NCBI RefSeq assembly: GCF_000949865.1
Contig: NZ_JWJH01000006.1
Span: forward strand, 1 to 64,000
Origin: Rhizobium nepotum 39/7
Lineage (GTDB): Bacteria; Pseudomonadota; Alphaproteobacteria; Rhizobiales; Rhizobiaceae
Direction: 5' to 3'
DNA: 64,000 nucleotides
Below, one piece after another: positions 1 through 7,190 of the stretch. How positions within the stretch are numbered: the first letter of the stretch is position 1; every line of letters starts with the position of its first letter. The notes under the pieces are model-generated. The model had not been told where the DNA came from, ran no database searches, and saw nothing but the letters and a program-made list of their open reading frames with translations. Position numbers and translations under genes: made by a program.

Positions 1-2
1 AA

Positions 3-71
3 CTCGCAAAACCACCGCCCGAAACAACAAAAGACCTCCGCCAGATGCAGTTCAACTGGGAGCCGATTTAA
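3..71 (+). CDS. C-terminal end of an unidentified protein (partial)
   Basis: The third forward frame is open from the window edge and stops at TAA 69-71, giving 22 residues that end in QMQFNWEPI. The other two forward frames run through the repeat that follows, so this frame is the most natural end of a gene entering from the left. Too little is visible to name a family. It could also be chance coding. Confidence 0.35.
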   Translation, partial: LAKPPPETTKDLRQMQFNWEPI

Positions 72-85
72 ACCGGACAGTAGTG

Positions 86-150
86 GGACAAGCCCGAGGA
101 TCCACGATTTCAACGGGTTATGGGTCCTCGGGTCAAGTCCGAGGACGACG
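86..150. repeat. Palindromic intergenic repeat (CCTCGGGTCAAG type)
   Basis: Two arms with the core AAGCCCGAGGATCCA (left, partly eroded) and GGTCCTCGGGTCAAGTCCGA (right) face each other across about 17 bases. The same core occurs near 39050 and as a near-perfect hairpin at 59844-59918. It is a degenerate copy of that repeat family. Confidence 0.6.
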
Positions 151-237
151 TCGCGTATGACGAGAATTTTGCCGACAGACTGAGACACCGACTGGTTTCA
201 CGCTGTCTTTTCGATTCGTTGCTTGCACCCACCACCC

Positions 238-255
238 CTGTCATCAAACTGTAGC
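238..255 (+). promoter_or_regulatory. Candidate PHO box upstream of btaAB
   Basis: The sequence CTGTCATCAAACTGTAGC is two CTGT-led 7-mers with an 11-base period, close to the alphaproteobacterial PhoB consensus (CTGTCAT-N4-CTGTCAT). It lies 43 bases before the chosen btaA start. The second half site is imperfect (CTGTAGC). A further CTGTAGA sits at 263-269. Confidence 0.55.
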
Positions 256-298
256 GTCATGACTGTAGACGCCTCTCAATCGAGTGAGAGGTGAACAT

Positions 299-1549
299 AT
301 GACGAGTGCGGCACCCAAGACCGGCTTCGGCAAGAACACGAAACTGAAGTCCGCATTGCTTCAGCACAAGGCACTCTCGAAAAGCGGTTTTTCCGAACGG
401 TTCTTCGGGGTTCTTTTTTCCGGTCTGGTTTATCCGCAAATCTGGGAAGACCCGGAAATCGACATGGAAGCGATGGAGCTTGGCGAAGGCCACCGCATCG
501 TCACCATCGGCTCGGGCGGCTGCAACATGCTGGCTTACCTCTCCCGCAACCCGGCAAGCATTGATGTCGTGGATTTGAACCCGCATCACATCGCCCTCAA
601 CAAGCTGAAGCTTGCCGCGTTCCGCCACCTTCCTGCCCATCAGGACGTCGTGCGACAGTTCGGCCGCGCCAATACGCGCAGCAACAGCCATGGCTACGAC
701 CTTTTCATCGCCGACCACCTCGACGCCACGACCAAGGCCTACTGGTCGAAGCGCACCCTTTCCGGTCGCCGTCGTATCTCGGTATTCGACAGAAACATCT
801 ATCGCACCGGACTGCTCGGCCGTTTCATCGGCGCCGGCCACCTGATGGCCCGCCTGCACGGCGTCAAGCTCACGGAAATGGCCAATAGCCGCACGCTTGA
901 CGAACAGCGCCAGTTTTTCGACAGCAAGGTCGCGCCGTTGTTTGACAAGCCGGTGGTGCGCTGGCTTACGAAGCGGAAAAGCTCGCTGTTCGGTCTCGGT
1001 ATTCCGCCCCGGCAATATGGCGAGCTGGCAAGCCTTTCCAACGACGGCACGGTTGCCTCCGTGCTTAAGGAGCGGCTGGAAAAGCTCGCCTGCAATTTCC
1101 CGCTCAGCGACAATTATTTCGCCTGGCAGGCCTTCGCGCGCCGTTATCCCGAGCCGCATGAGGGCGCCCTGCCCGCTTATCTCAAGCCGGAATATTACGA
1201 GACGATCCGCAACAATACCGCCCGTGTTGCTGTCCATCACGCCACCTATACCGAGCTTCTCTCCAAAAAGCCGGCAGGTGCCGTCGACCGCTACATTCTC
1301 CTTGATGCGCAGGATTGGATGACGGACGCGCAGCTCAACGAATTGTGGTCGCAGATCAGCCGCACCGCCGCTTCCGGCGCCCGTGTCATCTTCCGTACCG
1401 CCGCCGAGAAGAGCGTGATCGAAGGCCGGCTCTCGGCCGATATCCGCAACCAGTGGATCTATCTCGAGGAGCGCTCCAGCGAGCTTAACGCCCTGGACCG
1501 TTCGGCCATCTATGGCGGTTTCCATATCTATCAGAGGGCTATGGCATGA
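299..1549 (+). CDS. btaA: BtaA-type diacylglycerol 3-amino-3-carboxypropyltransferase (DUF3419)
   Basis: First enzyme of betaine lipid (DGTS) synthesis. BtaA moves the aminocarboxypropyl group of S-adenosylmethionine onto diacylglycerol to form diacylglyceryl-homoserine at the inner membrane. The protein (416 residues from ATG 299) has a glycine-rich SAM site, IGSGGCN at about 70-76, followed by DLNP at about 92-95, as in DUF3419 proteins. A GTG at 284 gives five more residues, but ATG 299 has GAGAGGTG just upstream and is preferred. The stop overlaps the btaB start by four bases (ATGA), so the two are translationally coupled. Related bacteria make this lipid under phosphate limitation, which fits the PHO-box-like repeat upstream. 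Confidence 0.9.
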   Translation: MTSAAPKTGFGKNTKLKSALLQHKALSKSGFSERFFGVLFSGLVYPQIWEDPEIDMEAMELGEGHRIVTIGSGGCNMLAYLSRNPASIDVVDLNPHHIALNKLKLAAFRHLPAHQDVVRQFGRANTRSNSHGYDLFIADHLDATTKAYWSKRTLSGRRRISVFDRNIYRTGLLGRFIGAGHLMARLHGVKLTEMANSRTLDEQRQFFDSKVAPLFDKPVVRWLTKRKSSLFGLGIPPRQYGELASLSNDGTVASVLKERLEKLACNFPLSDNYFAWQAFARRYPEPHEGALPAYLKPEYYETIRNNTARVAVHHATYTELLSKKPAGAVDRYILLDAQDWMTDAQLNELWSQISRTAASGARVIFRTAAEKSVIEGRLSADIRNQWIYLEERSSELNALDRSAIYGGFHIYQRAMA

Positions 1550-2262
1550 AGACCATCGGCGAGAATGTAGGCCTTGCGGATGCCGCGCATGCGAGCCTGA
1601 TGGACCGCATGTATCGCCACCAGCGGCACATCTACGATATTACCCGCAAATATTACCTTTTAGGCCGCGACAGAACCATTTCCGGCCTCGATGTGCCCAA
1701 AGGCGGCACGTTGCTTGAAGTCGGCTGCGGCACCGGCCGCAACCTCTTGCTGGCGAGCCGGAAATTTCCGGAAGCAAGACTGTTCGGCCTCGACATCTCC
1801 GCCGAGATGCTGCTGACCGCATCCGAGAATTTTACCGGCAAGGCGCAACGCCCCATTCTGCGCGTCGCCGACGCCACCGCTTTCCGCGCTTCCGAATTCG
1901 GCCAGTCCGACGGTTTCGACCGCGTCATGATCCCCTATGCGCTATCGATGATACCGGATTGGGAAAAGGCCATCGAACAGGCGCTGGCGGCCCTGAAGCC
2001 CGGCGGCTCCTTGCATATTGTCGATTTCGGCCAGCAGGAACAATTGCCGAAGTGGTTCCGCGCGCTGTTGCAGGCATGGCTTACCCGTTTTCACGTCACG
2101 CCCCGCACCAATCTCCGCTACGTTCTGGCCAACATGGCAGGCCGCTTTGACGGCAATCTCGAATTCGAGGAGATCGCCCGGGGTTACGCCTGGCGGGCCG
2201 TCATCACGCTGCCGCTCGCCGAAGTGCAGCCGAACGTCAAGCGCATCCTGGCCGACGCCTGA
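1546..2262 (+). CDS. btaB: BtaB-type diacylglyceryl-homoserine N-methyltransferase
   Basis: Second enzyme of DGTS synthesis. It methylates the amino group of diacylglyceryl-homoserine three times using S-adenosylmethionine. The 238-residue protein is a class I methyltransferase with motif I EVGCGTGRN at 58-66 and an acidic motif near FGLDIS. Its length and its place overlapping the end of btaA match the btaAB operon known in Sinorhizobium and Rhodobacter. On sequence alone it could be another small methyltransferase; the btaA neighbour decides the call. Confidence 0.88.
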   Translation: MKTIGENVGLADAAHASLMDRMYRHQRHIYDITRKYYLLGRDRTISGLDVPKGGTLLEVGCGTGRNLLLASRKFPEARLFGLDISAEMLLTASENFTGKAQRPILRVADATAFRASEFGQSDGFDRVMIPYALSMIPDWEKAIEQALAALKPGGSLHIVDFGQQEQLPKWFRALLQAWLTRFHVTPRTNLRYVLANMAGRFDGNLEFEEIARGYAWRAVITLPLAEVQPNVKRILADA

Positions 2263-2524
2263 TTCTCGATGACACAGCGCCCTGCCCCCTGCGAAAGCCG
2301 GCAGGCGCTGCCAAACACGATTCTTGCCTTCCCGGCCAAAGGCCATCCAGACATTTTTCGCGCCGAAAAAACCGAAAATCGCTTCCTTTGCAGCCGTTTG
2401 CGAAGCTGAAGAGGGCTGCCACCCCTTGCCATAACCGCTTGTTTACCATGTTATGGGTAAATCGGGAGATGCGGCGCGCCGGTTTACGGTCGCGGGGTGG
2501 GCAACAATAATCATTAGGGTTCCA

Positions 2525-3304
2525 ATGCGGCTGCGTTTATCGGCACTTTTGTCGGCTTTGCTATTGATCGGCGGCTGCACGTCCACGAGTTACGACCTGC
2601 TTGAAACCGCGTCTGTTTCCAAGCCGAAATTCTCCGATACCGACCCGCAGGATTTCGGCACGAACAACCCGCATCGCCATGAGGTCCACGGCATCGACGT
2701 CTCCAAATGGAATGGCGATGTCGACTGGCGGAGCGTGCGCAAATCCGGCGTCTCCTTCGTCTTCATCAAGGCGACGGAAGGATCTGACCGCATCGATCCG
2801 AAATTCGGCGACCATTGGCGCAGTGCGGCGTCGGCGGATATTCTGCACGCGCCCTATCATTTCTATTACTTCTGCTCGACGGCGGACGCTCAGGCCGACT
2901 GGTTCATCAGCAACGTGCCGAAAGAAGCCGTCACCCTGCCGCCGGTTCTCGACGTGGAATGGAACCCCTCCTCCCCCACCTGCAAGACGCGCCCGGCGCC
3001 GGGCGTGGTTCGCGCCGAGATGCAGCGTTTCCTCGACCGCCTCGAGGCCCATTACGGCAAGCGCCCGATCATCTACACCTCGGTCGATTTCCACCGCGAT
3101 AATCTCGTCGGCCAGTTCAAGAATTACCATTTCTGGGTGCGCTCTGTCGCCGCGCATCCCGCCAAGATTTACGAAGACCGGCAATGGGCCTTCTGGCAAT
3201 ATACCGCGACCGGCGTCGTACCCGGCGTCAATGGCCCGACCGACATCAATGTCTTCGCCGGCAGCGAGAAAAACTGGCGGAAATGGATCGCTTCCGCCAA
3301 ATAA
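2525..3304 (+). CDS. Glycoside hydrolase family 25 lysozyme-like lipoprotein
   Basis: Predicted peptidoglycan muramidase of the GH25 fold. From ATG 2525 the protein has 259 residues, starting with a lipoprotein signal whose lipobox is LIGGC (Cys18). An open frame continues back to 2453, but the signal peptide starts cleanly at 2525. The GH25 marks are HGIDVSKWNG near residue 56, FIKATEG near 80, and LDVEW near 142-146 with the usual catalytic Asp and Glu. The lipobox points to attachment on the periplasmic side of a membrane. The next gene is also a wall hydrolase, but the 122-base gap does not show an operon. Confidence 0.85.
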   Translation: MRLRLSALLSALLLIGGCTSTSYDLLETASVSKPKFSDTDPQDFGTNNPHRHEVHGIDVSKWNGDVDWRSVRKSGVSFVFIKATEGSDRIDPKFGDHWRSAASADILHAPYHFYYFCSTADAQADWFISNVPKEAVTLPPVLDVEWNPSSPTCKTRPAPGVVRAEMQRFLDRLEAHYGKRPIIYTSVDFHRDNLVGQFKNYHFWVRSVAAHPAKIYEDRQWAFWQYTATGVVPGVNGPTDINVFAGSEKNWRKWIASAK

Positions 3305-3426
3305 AACGGCGAAGAAGCAACACATTCGAAAAATCGGCGTTCTTCCGCACCGGCAGATCGCTCGACCCGTTTTTTTGTCGCAAACATAGGGGTAAAGCGG
3401 GCTAACAACCTATTGAGGAAATTCCC

Positions 3427-4653
3427 ATGCCCACGTTTCGGTCGCGCAGCATCGTTTTTGCCGCCGCTTTGTCGCTTCTCTCCACCGGCTCCGCCCTTGC
3501 CACGCCGCCAGTAGCCTCGCCTGACGATCCAAAGCAGGTTACCTGCGGCGGCGATCTCGGCGCATTTCTCGAGGGTGTGAAAGCAGAGGCCGTTGCCAAG
3601 GGCGTTCCGGCCGCTGCCATCGAAAAGGCGCTGGCCGGCGCGCAGATCGATCCGAAGGTGCTTTCGCGTGACCGAGCGCAGGGTGTCTTCCGCCAGACCT
3701 TCCTGGAATTCTCCCAGCGCACCGTCAGCCAGGCCCGTCTCGATATCGGCCGCAAGAAGCTTCAGGAACTCTCATCAACCTTTGCCCGCGCCGAAAACGA
3801 ATTCGGCGTACCGGCCGGCATCATCGCCGCCTTCTGGGCCATGGAGACCGATTTCGGCGCCGTTCAGGGCGATTTCAATACGCGCAACGCGCTCGTCACC
3901 CTCTCGCACGATTGCCGCCGCCCGGAACTTTTCCGTCCGCAATTGCTGGCGCTCATCGAAATGGTCCAGCACGGCGATCTCGATCCCGCAGCCAACACGG
4001 GCGCATGGGCCGGTGAAATCGGCCAGGTGCAGATGCTGCCCAAGGACATCATCGCCTTCGGCGTCGACGGTGATGGCGATGGCCATATCAACGTCAAGAA
4101 CAGCGCGCCGGATGCGATCCTGACGGCGGCGAAGTTCATCCAGCACCTCGGCTTCAAGAAGGGCGAACCCTGGATTCAGGAAGTCTCCGTACCGGAAAAC
4201 CTGCCTTGGGAAAAATCCGGCCTCGGCGGCTCGCTGACCGCTGGCGACTGGTTCGCGCTTGGCGTGGCTCCGCGCGACGGCAACAAAAATTTCGCGTCCC
4301 TACCCGCAGCCCTCATCATGCCGCAGGGCCGCAAGGGACCGACATTCATCACCTATCCCAACTTCAACATCTATCTGGAATGGAACCAGTCGTTCATCTA
4401 CACGACCTCGGCTGCCTATTTTGCCACCCGCCTGATGGGTTCGCCGGTCTACAACAAGGGCAATCCGGAGCCGGGCTTCGATGACACGACGATGAAGGAA
4501 CTTCAGACCAAACTCGAAGCGCACGGACACAATGTCGGCAAGGTGGATGGCATTCTCGGCTCCGGCACCCGCATCGCCATCCAGAAGGAACAGCAGCGCC
4601 TCGGAATACCGGCGGACGGCTGGCCTTCCCAGGGCCTTCTCCAGGCGCTTTAA
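3427..4653 (+). CDS. Lytic murein transglycosylase, MltB family, with peptidoglycan-binding domain
   Basis: Cleaves the MurNAc-GlcNAc bond of peptidoglycan to give 1,6-anhydro ends. The protein has 408 residues. A signal peptide covers about residues 1-26 (ending SALA). The catalytic domain follows, with the Glu in AAFWAMETDFG (about residue 140) and the downstream NTRNALVTLS typical of MltB. Residues from about 350 to the end form a PG_binding_1 domain (LQTKLEAHGHNVGKVDG). The gene is preceded by GAGGAAA and followed by a strong hairpin and T-run. Unlike E. coli MltB there is no lipobox, so it is probably soluble in the periplasm. Confidence 0.9.
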   Translation: MPTFRSRSIVFAAALSLLSTGSALATPPVASPDDPKQVTCGGDLGAFLEGVKAEAVAKGVPAAAIEKALAGAQIDPKVLSRDRAQGVFRQTFLEFSQRTVSQARLDIGRKKLQELSSTFARAENEFGVPAGIIAAFWAMETDFGAVQGDFNTRNALVTLSHDCRRPELFRPQLLALIEMVQHGDLDPAANTGAWAGEIGQVQMLPKDIIAFGVDGDGDGHINVKNSAPDAILTAAKFIQHLGFKKGEPWIQEVSVPENLPWEKSGLGGSLTAGDWFALGVAPRDGNKNFASLPAALIMPQGRKGPTFITYPNFNIYLEWNQSFIYTTSAAYFATRLMGSPVYNKGNPEPGFDDTTMKELQTKLEAHGHNVGKVDGILGSGTRIAIQKEQQRLGIPADGWPSQGLLQAL

Positions 4654-4726
4654 CCAGTCTTAACGGCACCTTCCGGCCTTTAATCTATCCGCCGGAATCA
4701 AGGCATAGTCTGTTAATCTCGACCGG

Positions 4727-4763
4727 ATGACTGGGGATAACACCCCGGTCATTTACTTTTTTT
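4727..4763 (+). terminator. Rho-independent terminator after the transglycosylase
   Basis: A 10-base stem (ATGACTGGGG paired with CCCCGGTCAT, one G-T pair) with a 6-base loop is followed by TTACTTTTTTT. Confidence 0.75.
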
Positions 4764-4931
4764 AAACGTATGAAGCACTGCGTGATAGAAAAATAATCTT
4801 TTCTTTTCAAGTTATTACAGAAATTGCTTTTCTAAACAGCACCAAACCATGCTGCACCGCGTCACAAAAACCGCTTTTCAACTGCCACAAAACGGTCATA
4901 TTATCAAACCTGTCAACAACAGGAGGCACCC

Positions 4932-5009
4932 ATGGGACTTACAAAATCTCTCAATGCCTTGGCAGTCGGTTTGGCGTTTTTGTTCGTAGCGATGATGCTT
5001 TTCATCTGA
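4932..5009 (+). CDS. 25-residue single-span membrane peptide
   Basis: A very short gene with an ideal ribosome binding site: AGGAGG at 4921-4926, five bases before ATG 4932. The product begins MGLTKSLN and then is one hydrophobic stretch rich in Ala, Leu, Phe, Val and Met up to the final FI. That is about the length of one membrane helix with a short charged N-terminus. A possible -10 (TATTAT, 4899-4904) lies upstream and a strong terminator (5061-5093) downstream, so it appears to be its own transcription unit. I do not recognise a family. The site, start and terminator together make chance unlikely. Confidence 0.7.
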   Translation: MGLTKSLNALAVGLAFLFVAMMLFI

Positions 5010-5060
5010 CACGACGTGAAGACCAAACGCAGATAAGAACCGTAGATGACACAAGTTTGA

Positions 5061-5093
5061 AAAGCGCAGGTCCTGTCGGACCTGCGCTTTTTT
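5061..5093. terminator. Bidirectional terminator between the small gene and metF
   Basis: A perfect 13-base stem (core GCGCAGGTCC / GGACCTGCGC) with a TGTC loop is flanked by A-rich and T-rich ends. It can therefore stop transcription from either side. Confidence 0.85.
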
Positions 5094-5118
5094 CATGTCG
5101 GAAATGGAATATCTGAAA

Positions 5119-6012
5119 TCAGGCGGCGCTGCGGCGCAGGCGCTCCAGCCCGAGGTTTTCAAGCACCGCATCGACCAACGGCGCGCGGTTCATGGTATAG
5201 AGGTGGAACTCGTTGATACCGCGCCGCTGCAAGTCCGCAATCTGCTCGGCGGCAACTTCCGCAGCGACACGGGCGCGCCCTTCCAGGTCGTCGTCATAAC
5301 CCGCAAAACGCTCATCCAGAAAACCGGGCACGCTGGTGCCGCAGCGCCCGGCAAAACGCTTGAGCTGGGTGAGGTTCTGGATCGGCATGATGCCCGGAAC
5401 CACCGGAATGGTGATTCCGGCCGCCGTGACCCGGTCCATATACCGCTCGAACACGTCGTTATCGAAGAAGAACTGTGTCAGCGCACGCGTCGCGCCATTG
5501 TCCGCCTTGCGCTTCAGCATATCGATATCGACCGCGTCGCTGGCGCTTTCGGGATGCTTTTCGGGATAGGCCGAAACGGAAACCTCGAAATCGCCGATCT
5601 CGCGCAGCCCCTTCACCAAAGCCGCGGCGTTCTCATATCCTTGCGGATGCGGCCTGTAATCCGTGCCGATACCGGTCGAGGGATCACCGCGCAGCGCCAC
5701 GAAATGGCGAACGCCCGCATTGCGGAACTCTTCGACGACCTGATGCACGTCGTCACGGCTGGCGTCCACGCAGGTCAGATGCGCGGCGGTCGCCAGATGG
5801 CTGTCACCGATCATCCGGCGCACCGCATCCAGCGTCGGCGCCTTGGTGGATCCACCAGCGCCATAGGTGACGGAAACGAAATCAGGATTCCATTTTTTCA
5901 GCTCGGCGACCGTTTCCCAGAGGTGGGTTTCCATCTCGGGATTTTTGGGCGGAAAAAATTCGAAAGACAACCGGATATCGCCCTCTCGGCGCGCGGTTTC
6001 CGACCTCAACAT
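5119..6012 (-). CDS. metF: 5,10-methylenetetrahydrofolate reductase
   Basis: Reduces methylenetetrahydrofolate to 5-methyltetrahydrofolate, the methyl donor for MetH. From ATG 6012 the protein has 297 residues, the normal MetF length. It shows the family start LSFEFFPPK (about 16-23), SVTYGAGGST, and HFVALRGDP in the FAD barrel. A longer frame reaches 6057, but the preferred ATG has GGGAGGG upstream and lies one base after the stop of the regulator gene, so the pair is an operon. Regulation is probably by that regulator through the palindrome at 7058-7073. metH (33713-37486), the next step, carries a matching site. Confidence 0.93.
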   Translation of the reverse strand: MLRSETARREGDIRLSFEFFPPKNPEMETHLWETVAELKKWNPDFVSVTYGAGGSTKAPTLDAVRRMIGDSHLATAAHLTCVDASRDDVHQVVEEFRNAGVRHFVALRGDPSTGIGTDYRPHPQGYENAAALVKGLREIGDFEVSVSAYPEKHPESASDAVDIDMLKRKADNGATRALTQFFFDNDVFERYMDRVTAAGITIPVVPGIMPIQNLTQLKRFAGRCGTSVPGFLDERFAGYDDDLEGRARVAAEVAAEQIADLQRRGINEFHLYTMNRAPLVDAVLENLGLERLRRSAA

Positions 6013-6013
6013 A

Positions 6014-7027
6014 TCATGCCCTCCCGGCAGCGAGTAAAACGGCCTCTTGCACCACATCGTCTGCCATCAGCAGCCGCTGGTCGCGGGCAACCCATATCGT
6101 GACGTCAAGAGATTCATCGGACGCCCGTTCAGAATGAAGATCGACGGCACGGTCCAGAGCGAGGCCTGCCTTTTTCAGCCACTCTTCCATCAGCGGATGC
6201 GAAAAGCCGAGCCGGATATGCGCATGCTCGTCACGAAGATGTTCGAAGGAATGCGGCGCAAGGTCGATGACGATCAACCGGCCACCCGGACGCAGCATGC
6301 GCGCGGCTTCGGAAAGCGCGATCTCCGGCTGGTCGAGAAAATGCAGAACCTGATGGATGACGATCAGATCGAAATCCTGGCCCTCCAGCGGCAGGTTGAG
6401 AATATCGCCATGACGAACGGATGCATTGACGACGCCCGCCTTGTCGAGATTGGCACGCGCCACCGACAACATGTCGCGGCTGGCATCGACCCCGATCGCC
6501 CGGCGATAGATGCCGCTCAGAAGCTGCAGGATACGGCCGGTGCCCGTGCCGAGATCGAGAAGCGAATCGATCGGAGTGGTTCCCACCAGCTTCAGCAGCG
6601 CACCTTCCACGGCCTCGTCGCTGACATGCAGGCGGCGCAATTCGTCCCAGGCCGAAGCATTGCGGCTGAAATAATCCTGCGCCCGCTCCGCCCGCACCCG
6701 CTTGACGGTGGTGAGCCGCTCGCTGTCGCGCTGGAGAACGGCGTCGGAAGGCGATGCGGCGCCAAGCAGCTGCCTGATGACAACGGCGGGCTCGCCATCC
6801 TGCCGCAGGCGAAAATAGGCCCAGGCGCCTTCCTGATAACGCTCGATCAAGCCCTCTTCCGTCAAAAGCTTGAGATGACGGGAAATGCGGGGCTGCGACT
6901 GGCCGAGAATTTCGGTAAGATCGGTGACGGTCAGATCGCCGGCAGCCAGAAGCGCCAGCAGCCGAAAGCGCGTCGGCTCGCCAGCCGCCTTCAAGAGATC
7001 CACCAATTTGTCCAAACCGAACGCCAC
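6014..7027 (-). CDS. sahR: ArsR-family regulator fused to a SAM-methyltransferase domain (SahR type)
   Basis: Predicted repressor of methionine-cycle genes. From GTG 7027 it has 337 residues. An ArsR winged helix-turn-helix covers about residues 10-74 (EPTRFRLLALLA, then QPRISRHLKLLTEEGLI). A class I methyltransferase fold with DLGTGTGR at about 158-165 follows. No metal-binding Cys cluster is seen, so it is not a metal sensor. SahR proteins described in Proteobacteria have this layout and sense S-adenosylhomocysteine. TTG codons at 7054 and 7045 are alternative starts; GTG 7027 puts the protein start at the usual place before the helix-turn-helix. metF follows directly. Confidence 0.85.
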   Translation of the reverse strand: MAFGLDKLVDLLKAAGEPTRFRLLALLAAGDLTVTDLTEILGQSQPRISRHLKLLTEEGLIERYQEGAWAYFRLRQDGEPAVVIRQLLGAASPSDAVLQRDSERLTTVKRVRAERAQDYFSRNASAWDELRRLHVSDEAVEGALLKLVGTTPIDSLLDLGTGTGRILQLLSGIYRRAIGVDASRDMLSVARANLDKAGVVNASVRHGDILNLPLEGQDFDLIVIHQVLHFLDQPEIALSEAARMLRPGGRLIVIDLAPHSFEHLRDEHAHIRLGFSHPLMEEWLKKAGLALDRAVDLHSERASDESLDVTIWVARDQRLLMADDVVQEAVLLAAGRA

Positions 7028-7057
7028 GTCTGCCGCACCTCGCAAGCTAATCAAGAT

Positions 7058-7073
7058 ATAAAGATATCTTTAT
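7058..7073. promoter_or_regulatory. Operator palindrome in front of the sahR-metF operon
   Basis: ATAAAGATATCTTTAT is a perfect 16-base palindrome just upstream of the regulator. The same site with one changed base lies upstream of metH at 37535-37550. Position and sharing point to the regulator's own operator. Confidence 0.75.
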
Positions 7074-7141
7074 GTCGATGTGGCGTTGGATGCAAGCGCA
7101 ATTTGCCGCGCCCTTCCCTTCGTCAGCATTTATTGCACGAG

Positions 7142-7171
7142 AAAAGGCCCGCTTTTGGGGCGGGCCTTTTT
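7142..7171. terminator. Terminator downstream of ettA
   Basis: An 11-base stem (AAAAGGCCCGC / GCGGGCCTTTT) with a 7-base loop ends in a T-run on the plus strand and an A-rich start that serves the minus strand. It lies just after the ettA stop. Confidence 0.8.
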
Positions 7172-7190
7172 GAAGGAATGCGGAAAAGGC

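Noticed and set aside
257-1525. 422-codon open frame on the minus strand
   Set aside because: It lies opposite btaA in full, has no ribosome site and reads no known motif; a high-GC shadow.
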